A DNA stretch of 64,000 bases from Tribonema minus (lineage: Eukaryota > Sar > Xanthophyceae > Tribonematales > Tribonemataceae). Position numbers and translations under genes: made by a program. The notes beneath the pieces were generated by a model that was given only the letters and a program-made list of their open reading frames with translations, was not told the origin of the DNA and made no database searches. Positions 1-11,100 of this stretch are shown here, in pieces. The stretch lies in NCBI GenBank assembly GCA_017506865.1, contig JAFCMP010000001.1, positions 1,240,001-1,304,000 on the forward strand. Reading direction: 5' to 3'. Every line of letters begins with the position of its first letter. The stretch's first letter is position 1.

Positions 1-384
1 TATCCTCAAAGGGTGAGTGATGTGAGCTATGTAACAACATCTTGTCATGCACAGGGAAGCACAAGGCGATCAGCGGCCTGGGAGGGCCAAGCGTATATTG
101 AATCCGTTGTGACTACTCTGCAGCGGCGATGACGCAGAGCAGTCGTGCAATGGTCCCTTGTGCGGTGTGGTCGGCGTTTTTGAGTGCCAAACTCAGGAGC
201 CCTTGTGGCGACAGGCGCACGCCTCAGCCGTGAATACAGTTCGACAGTTTGAACACGAATCTAGATTCGTCGGCAACGCCGCTGAAGCTGCTGAGCGTCG
301 CCACTTCCGCGTGACATGACGTAACTTCAAGAACCGTCGCCATTAGCTGACGAAGCGTTGTTTGCTGCCCCCTTGCGCTTGCAG

Positions 385-2643
385 CCGTGGTCAGCATGAG
401 CGTGAACGACCTGCTCGGCGCGGACGTAGAGACCAAGTGAGTGCCTTTCCGAATGTGTGGAACCGTAGATCAGATCTATGGTTCCAATGTGCTGCTGTTG
501 ACCCAGGCCTGTTCGCGCATCGCGCAGATTACTGTTGCAGATGCAGCTTGTGTACTTCGTGTTGCGCACGCACGCAACAGAAAGCTGTTCCCCTTTTTGC
601 TTTACAGTAAACTGAGCTTTTGAGAGCCGTTGATAACGTCAGACATAACATCTCTCTGTGTGTTAACTTCACATGGGGCAGTGCTGGTCAACCGAATCTG
701 TAACTCCCAAAGCGCCAACATCGACTTCACACAATTGTCTGTCCTTATTGACATTGGCACTGGCAGGGGCGTGTGGGACCCCCTGGGCTTCTCCAAGGAC
801 GAGGCCGCGCTGTTTCGCCGCCGCGTTGTGGAGCTCAAGCACGGCCGCATCTGCAGTAAGTATTGCAGCATGTCTGCATCGCTGCACTCTTTCAGGTCAT
901 GAGGTTTATCAGGTGTGCAGTACCTTGAGTCGCATTTGCCGTGAATGGAAGGCGTGTGCTGCTGCTGTGCGCCACTGTATGGGTGTGGTTGCTTATCCTG
1001 TGCCAGGATGGTCACCGCAGTGTATGCAAACCCCAGCGTCAACTCTCGGTGTGAGCTCAAGAGCTCGCACTTTCAAGAAGCGTGCGTCTGTTGCTCAAGC
1101 GCACAGCACATATATGGTGACGATATGGTGACGAAATGTTGCCCACGCATCTGTTGTTGTGTGCGCAGCGCCATCTGAAGCGCAACCGCCACACCAGAAT
1201 TGCAGTGCATCTGTCACCTCCTGGGACTGCCTCAGCCCCAGTAGCTGCCTTCCTCTTCACCGCATCGCTGCACGTCGAGATGCAACCACGTCGCCTGCTA
1301 TCACGCTCAACCCTCACTTGCTCATTTGCTACCTCAACTCGTGAGCGGAGCGCTCCCCCATTCCTCTTCACCAAAAACTGCTAATGCGACAGGACCGCAC
1401 CGCGCTGCCCTGCCATTGCATTCCGCCCCTCCATTCCAAACTTGAACTTGTGAGTTGAGCGCTGCCCCCCCCCCCCCCCCTTCCCCCCCCAACCTCCAAC
1501 CCCCTCACCCCCCACCACCCCCTCACCCCCCGCCTCAGTGCTCGCCACCCTCGGCTACCTCGTCGCGGAGGTCTACCACCCCCTGTGACGGCAAGATCCC
1601 CCTCTTCTATCATAATCATTCTACTAAGCCCCACTTACCCCCCCCTCCCCCCTGCCCCCCAGTGCTGGCTACCCTCGGCTACCTCGTCGCGGAGGTCTAC
1701 CACCCCACCCCCTGTACGACGGCAAGGTCCACCCCCCCCCCCCCCCCCCCTTCTATGTATCATCCAAATTCATTCTATTTTAACCCCCCCCCTCCTCCCC
1801 AACCCCCCCCCTGCCCCCCAGTGCTCGCCACCCTGGGCTACCTCGTCGCGGAGGTCTACCACCCCCTGTACGACGGCAAGATCCCCGCGGGCCTCGGCGC
1901 CATCTCGCAGGTCCCCATGGCCGGCTGGCTCCAGATCATCGCCGCTATCGGCGTCGTAGAGCTGACCGTCGGCAAGCAGGACTTTGAGAACAAGGCCCCC
2001 GGGGACCTCGGCTTCGGGCTCGGCTTCAACCCGTTCCCGAACGACCCCGAGAAGTTTGCCGCGCTGCAGCTCAAGGAGCTCAAGAACGGGCGCCTCGCGA
2101 TGATGGGCATCATGGGCATGATGGTGCAGGAGGGGCTCACGGGGCAGACGCCGCTCGCGCAGCTCGCGTCGGGGCACATCAGGTGCGCACGTTGCTCAGG
2201 GTTGAAGTTGGGGCTGCTGGCAGTGGTAGGATTAGGCTCACGTTGCAGATGCCGCTCGCGCAGCTGGCCTCGGGGCACATCAGGTGCGCTCAGGGTTTAA
2301 GTTAGGGTAAGGGTTGGGATTAGGGGCAGGGCTACGGTGAGGGTAGGGTAGGGTGAGAGTAGGGTTTGGCAGACGCCGCTCGCGCAACTGGCGTCGGGGC
2401 ACATCAGGTGCGTCCCCTCCCCCCCCTGCTTGAATATAGGGTCAAGGTCAGGGGTAGTGTGAGGGTCAGGCTCACGGGGCAGACGCCGCTCGCGCAGCTG
2501 GCGTCAGGCCACATCAGGCGCGTGTCCTTCCCTCCCTGCCTGTAAGTTGGGCTGAGTGGGGGTCGGGCTGAGCAACAGGGTCAGGGTGGAGCTTGTCGTG
2601 CAGCTTCACTCTGCATGATGCTTTCAGGAGGGAGCAGGACTGA
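385..2643 (+). CDS. Fucoxanthin-chlorophyll a/c-binding light-harvesting protein (Lhcf type), 5' end missing
   Basis: Antenna protein of the plastid thylakoid membrane that binds chlorophyll a/c and fucoxanthin. I read four exons, 385-436, 767-855, 1822-2182 and 2628-2643, joined in phase (2, 1, 2). From the Met at 396 they give 168 residues, about the size of a mature FCP. The first helix carries ELKHGRICML, with the Glu and Arg of the LHC chlorophyll-binding motif; the last helix carries KELKNGRLAMMGIMG, followed by LTGQTPLAQL near the C-terminus. A Cys stands where many relatives have Ala (HGRIA). The frame is open upstream of Met396 through AVVS, so the plastid presequence should lie in one or more earlier exons, probably left of the window. 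The last exon is only 16 bases and ends RREQD-stop. Intron 2 and intron 3 contain copies of the adjoining exon edges. Family assignment is firm; the 5' end and the tiny last exon are inference. Confidence 0.93.
1539..1730 (+). repeat. Two pseudo-copies of LHC exon 3 start inside intron 2
   Basis: The first 60 or so bases of exon 3 (real copy starting at 1822, encoding MLATLGYLVAEVYHPLYDGK) recur at 1539-1600 and 1663-1730, each preceded by a C-rich tract and CAG. The first copy lacks two bases and the second has a short insertion, so both break the reading frame and neither can replace the real exon. Confidence 0.9.
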
Positions 2644-2716
2644 TGCATCAAAACCTCAAGCTGGAACTTGAGCAAGTAAAGATGCTCACGGGGCAGGCGC
2701 TGCTCGCGCGATCGTC
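2236..2716 (+). repeat. Four pseudo-copies of LHC exon 3 end inside and beyond intron 3
   Basis: The last 40-50 bases of exon 3 with its 5' splice site (real donor after 2182, coding for LTGQTPLAQLASGHI) recur at about 2236-2290, 2369-2412, 2469-2520 and, degraded, 2686-2716. They are separated by G-rich spacers with TTAGGG-like words. Three keep a plausible donor; the copy ending at 2518 has CAG followed by GC instead of GT. Confidence 0.88.
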
Positions 2717-2790
2717 AGACATTGCCTGCGTACATCGCGGCTTGGGCAATGTCGATGAGCGTCTGCGCCCCGTGCAGGGCAATGTTGCGG
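2715..2790 (-). CDS. Candidate C-terminal exon of an unrecognised minus-strand gene
   Basis: On the minus strand an open stretch reads ALHGAQTLIDIAQAAMYAGNV and stops at 2717-2715. A CAG suitable as acceptor lies just before the codons for TLIDIAQ. The peptide looks like the amphipathic end of a helical protein but I recognise no family. If real, the gene would be convergent with the light-harvesting gene, stop codons about 70 bp apart. A Gln-rich open stretch at 3064-3267 on the same strand could be an upstream exon, but I cannot connect the two. The overlap with a decayed light-harvesting exon copy argues for caution. Confidence 0.25.
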
Positions 2791-5727
2791 CCGTCCGCGC
2801 GCGCAGCGCGGCACGCCCGCGTGCACGCCCTCTCTCACTGCGCAGCACGCGTGGTAGCATGCCGAAGGACAGCTCCAACGTGCACCGCACGCCATGCCAT
2901 GTTTCACGCATGTACATGTGAGCAGTGTAAGCCGGGGCACTGTGGCCCTGTGCGTGCGCCAGCAGCCAACGCTGCAGCAGCAGCGCTCAGCGCCTCACCG
3001 CATGCCAGTTGGGGGTCAAGGGGCTGCACCCTGACCATTAGGGATTGCTCTTCACTGCTCCGCTCACTGACGTGCTTGCTGCGTGTTGCCGCGTGCTTTC
3101 TCCGCGCTCGCTGCTTGCTGCTGCTGCTGCTGCTGCCGCCGCTGCTGCCGCTGCGTCTCTCTGGCTGCACTTCGTCGCGCGATCTCCATCCGGGCTGCTC
3201 GCTGCGACAGCCCTTTTGGGGTGAGTGACTCTGGCGAGTCAAGCGCCTTTCTGTCCCAATATGCCACGCTGCATGCATGTTGCGTGGTGTGTGGGGCGGG
3301 CGGGCTTGGCTGCGTGCAGTCGCCGCCAGCGTCGCCGTCGCATCACAGCAGCATGCTTTCATGATTACGCTGGCACTTGAGTCAACGATCGCGCTGGCAT
3401 ATCAGTCAGTGTCGCAGTAACTTGATCAGTATCAAACCCACCGAAAGGAGGAATTGTGGGCATGAAATTGAGTTTGATTGTTGTCCCGTGAGCTCAGGAG
3501 CGACTGCCCGTGCAGCATGCCACGTCCTCGAGGTACACGTATTTGTGCGAGGCAGCGCTGCGGCCCCGCCTGCTGCTCATTCCTATGCATAGCTGGGATG
3601 GCCAGTGTGTATTTCATGTACTTTGAAGTACATGTTAGTGTGCCGCGCTTAGGGTCAGGGTAAGGTTTAGTTCACCGCGCGTGCCCCAGCGCCTACGATG
3701 CACGCCGACCGCGCTGCGCACTGCGCCGCTGCGAGAACGGTATGTCAACTCTGTGGCCACGCGCGCAATGTTTGTTGACCCAACTCCCGAGGCTTTTTGC
3801 GCTGCTAGTTGGCAGGCAGCAAGCCTGGCTTTGCATCACGGCGTCTGCTCTCTGCGAGCATCTCTGCTGTCGGCCAGGCCAGCACTGACTCTTTGAGTGC
3901 CATGTGCAACTCTTTGAGTGCCATGTGCGCCATTTGTAACTCTTTGAGTGCCATGCGTATTGGCATGTGCTCACTGCTGCGCTGCTGTGCGCTGCCGCGC
4001 GTGTTTTTTTTCGCAGGACGGCCAGGGCGCATTCTGAGCTCCGCCAAATGCCAATACGCCATCACACAGACAATTGCGCTCAGCTCCACCGCCGGATGCC
4101 AATACGCCATCACACAAACAACGGTGCTCAGGTCCAGTTGCCCCACCCCCCGCACACCCACCCACCCGCACACCCTGTATTATACGCCGCCCGAGCCTGG
4201 CTGCACACGATAATTCACAATTTTACAGCACGGCAATGCCCCCTATCCCATGCTTTTGCCCTTAATGCACACTCGGCCACTCCCTTGTATGCCCCAGAAA
4301 GCACCTGCTTGCTTCTTTGATGCTCTCAACGGTTGTGTATTGACAATGAGAAGAACTGAGCCATACATTGATGACCATTGCGGGCTGTGAGTACGTGCGC
4401 TTGCAACTCACATTGAATATTGTGAAAGCGCTATGCACATTTGCTGGTATGGATGATATGCACTGCTGGCTGCAGCTCAGAATGCATTCGCTCTGTGCGC
4501 TGCAGCTTTGCTGTTGCGTAGAGTGCAGCTGCTGCCCGCGTTTTGGGGACATGCATACACATCCATGACCCAATGTCAGTTGTACAATAGCAGTGCACCT
4601 TCAGGTGGCCCCGATGCACACCGTGAAGTCAGTACACACTTGCGTCTGCACTTACACGCTGTTGACGACAGCCAAGGCTGCATCACACTGAGCACTGACA
4701 GCAAAACGGCGTTCCGCTTTGGCGTCACAAAAAGCAGTAGGAGCGAGGACACGGGCCTTCTTCTCTGTTGTCATAATCATCCTTGCAATTGCGCACTTCG
4801 CCAACGTGCTGGTGAGCTTTCCTGGATGAGAATTCATGTTTGATGTCTAGCTTGGAAGTTTGCGGCACATGAAGTGATCGTTCGAGGTCTGGGCACTTCC
4901 CAGGCGATGCAAAGCTGCTGCGCGAGGGCCTGCACACCATGTGCACTGTGCTCAAACAGGGCTCAGGTAAGCTGTTTTGATGTTTGATGTCCGAATTCAG
5001 TATTGAATACTATCGGTAGGTGTCAGCCACACACAGGATGGACGGGATGTGGTTGAAGTTGAGGTTGCACCTTCGATGTGTGTTCATGACATTTTTCTTC
5101 CAGTAAGCATGTCTGGCTTCAAAACTGTACAGGCTTGCGCATGAGAGGGACTCAAACAAAAACTTCTGGAAAGATGTACAGGCTCGAGCATGAGAGGGAC
5201 TCAGGAACAAAAACTTCTTTCCAGCACGCCCTTCAAAGTTGTCGTGTTGAAGAAGGCTATTTCAGGAATAGGACATGCCTGACAGCAGGCCTCTCCAAAG
5301 CCTCAACGCACTCATGTGTATGCAGCATAGCATGGAAATCGACGGTGTTCACTGCAGTCTAGCAATGCAGATGCAACACCAAGCACGCACGCATACGAGC
5401 AAATAGGACTGGTAGTCTTGGCCTCCAGCGTACCGAGGCAAGCATATTACGACCAGCGTGTATCACAGGCAAGGCACGCGTAAAATGCGTGAGCGCATGG
5501 CTCAGCAGCAGCTAATTATAACGGTGATGTCAGCCAGTAAACTGCTGCGCTGCTACAACAAAAGGACACCAGGGCATCACAAACGGGCGAGAGAAACACT
5601 TCTGTAAGAGGAGCAAGAAGTGCTGTCTGTGTGTATGTATACATGCAATGACGGCCGACAAGCTTGCACACGCAAATGAACGCGGCGCTCAACTGCTGCG
5701 ACCCAGCAAGTGCTCGAGTGCGAGGCG
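2791..5727. other. Stretch with short tandem repeats and no confident gene
   Basis: I see no gene here that I can support. The stretch holds several small direct repeats: three or four units built on CTCTTTGAGTGCCATG at about 3889-3955, a pair of roughly 50-bp units sharing ATGCCAATACGCCATCACAC at 4044-4137, and two 49-bp units sharing CATGAGAGGGACTCA at 5127-5220. A CTG run lies at 3116-3135. Two exon-like plus-strand pieces are described separately. Confidence 0.6.
4730..4972 (+). CDS. Two possible exons of an unrecognised plus-strand gene
   Basis: A stretch ending at 4811 can be read as a hydrophobic segment (FFSVVIIILAIAHFANVL) followed directly by GTGAGC, a strong 5' splice site for this window. 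A second piece, about 4902-4971, is bounded by CCCAG and GTAAGC; in one frame it reads as a helix (DAKLLREGLHTMCTVLKQ), in the phase-0 frame it is Cys-rich. I cannot choose the frame, and I do not recognise a family. A diverged relative of the first piece lies near 7140-7230. Treat as a lead only. Confidence 0.22.
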
Positions 5728-6924
5728 TCAAGCGCTGCGCGCAGCTGCGGCTGCGCGCCTGAGAGCCGCCGTCGCCTTGCGCCGCAGGTGCCGGTACCGA
5801 GACAGGCAGTAATCGTAGCACGGGCAGCCATCGGCCAGTGCCCACTCCACGGTCGACAACACGTTCACGTGACGCTCTGAATCGGTGTGCTCAGTCCGCG
5901 TTAAAAACTCAAACGTCTCAAATGGTTGCCACGGGCAGCCGTTGGCGCGCGCCCACTGTAGCAGCTCCAGGTGACCCCCCTCGACCGCTCTTCTGCACGC
6001 CACACCGTCCCACGGGCAGCCTTGCGCCCGCAGCAGCTGCAGGATGTCCAGACGGCCCCCCTCCGCTGCAACTGCGCACGCAAATGCGTTGCAGGGGCAG
6101 CCTACCTCGTGCAGCCACGGGAGCACGTGCAGGTGGCCCCCGCGCACGGCCGCCGAGTATGCGCTCGCGTCAAGGGGGCAGCCATTCGCGTGTGCCCATT
6201 GTAGAAGCTGGAGATGACCGTGGAGGGCCGCATGGTACGAGGTCACGCTGCTCCACGGACAGCCGTGGCTTCGAGCGTACTGTAGAATGCCCAGGTGGCC
6301 GCCTGCCGCGGCGCCACTGCATGTCCTCTCGTTCCACTCGCAATCGGCGTCGCGTGCCCACCTCAGCACCTCGAGGTGCCCTCCCTGCGCCGCGTTCGCG
6401 GATGTGTCCCGATCTACGGGGCACCCGTTGGCACGCGCCCACTGCAGCACCCCCAGGTGCCCCCTGCGCGCCGCTGCTGCGGTTGTGCGTGCGTCCCAGT
6501 TGAACCCCTGGGCGCGCGCCCACTGCATCATCTCAAGATGACCACGCTCAGCTGCGGCCTTGCATATCATGATGGTATAGTTGTACTTTGGGTCCGTGCC
6601 CCGACGCACTGCGTTTGCGCAAAGATACTGCACTACTTCTAAAGGACCGCACGCGGCGGCTTGGTCCAGCAGCATTCTGTTTTCCTTGCATCCGTTTGCA
6701 AACGCCCACTGAATCAGGGGTACTGATGCAACCATGGCCTGCACAGCGGTTACCTTCTGTGACTGGGAGCGTCCCCTCAGCTGCATGGTACTGGCATACA
6801 GCGAGCGCCACCACGTGCTCACGGATGCAAGCTGAAGGTAGTGCCCGTGTGATAGGAACTCAAAGACTTTCATCCACATGTCTGAGGGCACAAGCGAATG
6901 GAGGTACAGAAACGTCAATGACAC
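5728..6924 (-). CDS. F-box-like protein with ankyrin-type repeats
   Basis: An open frame of 398 codons. Residues about 10-45 (VPSDMWMKVFEFLSHGHY... then WWRSLYA) resemble an F-box, the segment that docks Skp1 in SCF ubiquitin ligases. From about residue 65 there are ten or so ankyrin-type repeats of the form GHLEVLQWARANGCPWD, a subtype common in algae, oomycetes and large DNA viruses of protists. The tail is rich in Ala and Arg. The frame at 6924 opens with GTG; the first ATG (6879) falls inside the F-box-like segment, so either translation starts there or an upstream exon joins at the CCAG acceptor ending at 6927. A role in substrate recruitment for ubiquitination is inferred from domain order only. 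It is the neighbour of UBAC2 on the same strand, 1.2 kb downstream of its stop. Confidence 0.82.
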   Translation of the reverse strand: MSLTFLYLHSLVPSDMWMKVFEFLSHGHYLQLASVSTWWRSLYASTMQLRGRSQSQKVTAVQAMVASVPLIQWAFANGCKENRMLLDQAAACGPLEVVQYLCANAVRRGTDPKYNYTIMICKAAAERGHLEMMQWARAQGFNWDARTTAAAARRGHLGVLQWARANGCPVDRDTSANAAQGGHLEVLRWARDADCEWNERTCSGAAAGGHLGILQYARSHGCPWSSVTSYHAALHGHLQLLQWAHANGCPLDASAYSAAVRGGHLHVLPWLHEVGCPCNAFACAVAAEGGRLDILQLLRAQGCPWDGVACRRAVEGGHLELLQWARANGCPWQPFETFEFLTRTEHTDSERHVNVLSTVEWALADGCPCYDYCLSRYRHLRRKATAALRRAAAAARSA

Positions 6925-8160
6925 GGCTGGTGATGCACACGCCCAGCAGGGGCAAACACCCTTGGCGACGAACCTGCGATCAGCAGCAGGTGCGGTTTCA
7001 TCGCCCAGAAAAACTGTGACTGTGTCACTTCATGATTAAGAGCGCACTGGTGCCATAGAATGATTCGCTACACTCAATTCTTCGCACAGCAACTAGGATT
7101 TGTCGAAGATTCGGTTGCCACTCACCACGCTGCTGCTGGCTCGCTTCCGCCTTCGTGTCACAAGATGAGTTGAGAGCCAGCACGCGCGCTCGCTTCCTTG
7201 TTGCCACCATCTTCTTGCTGTACTGTTACACTAGACACGATGGGAAGTTTTGCCAAGTTCACGTTTGAAGTTCATGTTTGAAGTTCAACGGATCATTGTG
7301 TGCTCAAAAAGCTCGCCATGTAGGCAAGCACGCATTTGCTGATGCAGCAGACGCCGCAGGGAGAATATGCCTGAGGGGCACTAAGTGGCGCTTGTGCAGT
7401 AAGTCGACGCCTGCTTTGTTGTTTACAAGGCTATGTGTGCATTCCCAGTGTACAGGCAACAACTGCCTACAGGCATCACCCGCTCCCCAACAGTGCACAA
7501 ATGCTGATGGGCATGCTGCAAATGAAAACAAATCACAAGATCGCAAATATGTTTACAAGCGGTTCCAGGTCTGCCGGGCCCGCTAGGTGTTGTGAAAATA
7601 ATGTTTGTGGTGTGAGAGGACTGCAGACTACGCGCAAGCACAACGGCCTCCGCCGCCAAAGTCGCAACCACACCCATCACCACGACGTGTATTTATGCGT
7701 GCAGCGCGAGAGCGTCCCCGTCCTGTGCCACACATTGTGGAGCTCTTTTTAAAGTTTACAGTGCACTTGAAGGTGCAAGCGCACAACCGCAGCGAGCTGC
7801 CGCTTTGCCTCTCCAACGGCGGCGCGCGTACGTAGCGCATTGCGGCGGCGGCGCTTACGAGCGTGGCGCACGCGGTCCTAAGGCTTGCTGGCCTCCAAGC
7901 GCAGCCTGAGGCCTCGCGCTGCTGCATCAGTTGTGTGCCGCAGCGCGACATGCGCACACCCACAAAACGTCGTGCGCACACTCTCCTCCGCCGCCGCCGC
8001 TGCCGCCGCCACCGCCGACGGCAGCGTGGCGCTGGCGCAAACGCGCTCTGGCCGACGGCGCGATCAGCCGCTTGCCGCCCGGGGGGCGGGGCGCTGGGGG
8101 CAGTTACTGTTTAACAATGTTTATGTACTCAGGAACCACGGCACTCGAGTAGCGGCGTAT
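6925..8160. other. Intergenic stretch between UBAC2 stop and the F-box/ankyrin gene
   Basis: No gene supported. The interval 7140-7210 is a diverged copy of 4700-4775 (shared words around CGTGTC/TTGTGACxCxAAxGCGG on the minus strand), so a dispersed repeat or a duplicated exon occurs on both sides of the F-box/ankyrin gene. Around 7985-8020 lies a GCC-rich low-complexity patch. Confidence 0.55.
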
Positions 8161-11100
8161 TTATAGTCCGAGCAGGCGCGCTGCCGCGGCGTCGGGGTTG
8201 TTGCCCGTCTGCTGCAGCGCCGCCTCCGCCGACGCCCTGCGGTGGCGCGATGCAAACGCGCACGGGCGTGAGTGAGCGACAGAGGGCAGGTCAGAATGGG
8301 GCGTGAAGGGGGGAGGAGGCGTGGTGCGAAGCGGGCGGGAAGGGCGTCCTTGAAGTTGGTGCAAACTGACAAGTTGAAGTGCCTGCTATAGCGCAAGCTT
8401 TGCAGTAGAGCTCTGCATCGCACGGAATGGCACTTTTGAGCCTGTGCGTCGGGCGCACTCATGCTTTGGTGTGGAGTTCATTAAGTATACGGGGGGTCAA
8501 GTGAGGCCGGTGCCTTGGGCCTGCGTACACGGAACCAGGGCTACCTATCTGACTGTGCACTCAAGTGCCATGTCAAAGCCATGTACAAGCGATCATAGCC
8601 GCGAAGGCCTACCAGTGCCAGTGTCCTGCCGAGCGCGCAAACGCCCCGGGGCTTTGTCACGCGGCTGCTCTGAACGATACCAGCGTTCACTATGGAAAAT
8701 CATGGCATGCTCAGTGTCAAGGGGTACTGAAGCCCCCTTTGAGTCCAGTGACGTGACGGCAGCAAACAAGCCTTCATATTGGCACCGCAGAGGCGAGGGC
8801 CTTGCAGATATGGTCTGGGGGGTACACTGCGCGCACCTGTCAAAGCCTAGCGCCATGCCAGCAGCAGTATACCAGTGTCATGCTGACCATGCAGATGCTA
8901 TGGGTGTTCTGCTTGAACAATCGCAGCAACATCAGCCTAACTGGCAGCAGCAGCAGCAGCATGCCAGAAGCGAAGGGCATGTAGGTATGTATCGTAAGAG
9001 CGGTAAACTGCGCACACCTGTCAAAGCCCAGTGCCATGACGGCGGCGATGGCTTCTTCCGAGGGCGCCGCCGGCGCTGCTGCCGGCGCAGGCGCGACCGC
9101 TCTTCTTCGTAGGCCCTGCACGGCAAGTAGTGTCATGAGCAAGGCACATTCACGTTTGAGTTTGTCGCACGAGAGCTGCGCACTCAAAAGATGCCTACCC
9201 CACTTGAACTTTGTCCCCCCGCAGCAGCGACAAGCTAAGGTGTGAGCGAGGCACAGCCCAGGTCTGCGCTTGCCCCGCGAGAGCTGCTGCACACATGCCG
9301 TGCTTGAAACGTACTTCTAAGCTTAGAGCTTATCGGCCGACGCGGCGTCCATGCCATTCTGCAACGTTGCACCCGACACCTCTGTTTGAAGTATACAGCA
9401 CCATCCACTGGCTTATAACCGAGTGTACATGATATATTATACTTGAAGTATATAAAGACATACCTGCTGCAGTGCGTCCATGCCGTTGTGCGCCGCGCCC
9501 GGCGCCAGCAGCGCCTCCCCCCGCGCCTGCGGCTGCGCCCCCGCTGCCCCACCGCCGCCACCCTGCACAGGAGAGGCACCGCAGCAGCTTCGCTTAGAGC
9601 ACTGTCATGCATCCAGCTTTAGTGCTTGACGTATGAACCTAAGTGCAAGTACGGTTGCTATTGTTGCTGGTGCTGGTGCTGCCGCTACCGCTGCCGCTGC
9701 TGCTGCATGGGCGCAAGTCCCCTGGCACAGACCTCATCGGCCAAAAGGCGCCATCCCTGTTGCGTCAAATCTGCCTGCTGCGTAAGCCCGCATTGGACAG
9801 TATCGTGGCTACATGGCGATGACAACAAGTACACTTGAGAGTTCAACGGCAGCCGAGTCGCACGGCGCGGGGGCGCGCGCACGGAGCGGCATGCCAGGCG
9901 GCGCCAGCAATGGACACGTTTGCCGAGAGGGAGCGCGGTCACATCCCAAGTTCTGCATATATTCTGATGGCGCCGGCCGGCCGGGCGAGGGGGGGGCTCC
10001 CCACTCTGACTACACTGGCCAGGGACGCTGGGGACCAGAGACGGGTGCCCATGCCGTGACTGTGGGGAGCTGCCCCCTCACCCGGCCGGCGCGCGCCGTC
10101 AGAGTGCATGCCGCACTTGAGATGTCGCCGCGCTCCTTCTCGGCAGACGTGTCCACAATGCACAGTGCACTTGAGGTTCGCCCCATGCTCTGCAACGTCA
10201 ACTTTACTGAAGATCTGGGCTTCTGGGCTTGTGCGCCCCCCCCCCACCAAAAATCGTCAAAAGTGCACTTCAGAAGCCAGGTGACCCCTTCCTGCGCGCT
10301 ATGCACACTCACCAGTCCCCCCGCTGCTTCTGCGCGTCGCCGCAGCTCCTCCAGTGCCTGCGGCGCGCGCGCGACAAAGAAAAAAGCAACAAAACCACAG
10401 CGCAGCAGCCATGTTGAGCATCCACACACAGTTTCAAGATACTGCAGACATATGGTACGCACACTTTTGCAGCAGATGATCCGTCACAAATAAAGCTTCT
10501 GGTTAATGACGCGCTTCTGGTTGGCGAACGGCCGCAGCTGAGCGCTGTTAACTTGAATGCAGAACCGCCTTGTTTGCGCGATGCCGGTGCCGAGCACCGC
10601 AGACCACGCACGCTCGCGTTCACGATCACTGAGACGAAGCTCTCCGGGGAAGGGGGGCTTCTGATTGGCTGCGGGCTGCGCCTGAGCGCCGAGCTCACCG
10701 CGCGCGCGATCTGGCATGCAGAAGTAGCTTGTCTTGTGTGTGTAGCTGTGCGCGCCCCGGGCGCGGGGAACAGAGCGCGGCGCACGCCGAAGAGCGGACC
10801 ACTTAGAGTTAGGCCCGGGGTTGGGGTTGGAGAGGGCGGGCCACTGCAGTCGCTGGCACGCTCCCCGTACAGCTTGCCAGGGGCAGCACAAACAGACAAT
10901 CGGGCGACAAGTTTGGCGTCCCCTTGGTGAAATGGGGTATGTGTGGTGACACATCGACGGACGACAGGCGCGATAGCTACCACCATGTAGAACTGGGCTC
11001 AGGTTGAATGATGCTGCAGAGAGTATCGGCCTGCAACACAGCAGCATCTCCTTCTGCTTCGTGTGCGTGCCAGCGTCCAAGGTAGCTGTCACGCGGCGCT

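Noticed and set aside
9908-10158. Pair of open frames giving similar peptides from opposite strands
   Set aside because: Explained by the inverted repeat, not by two related genes.
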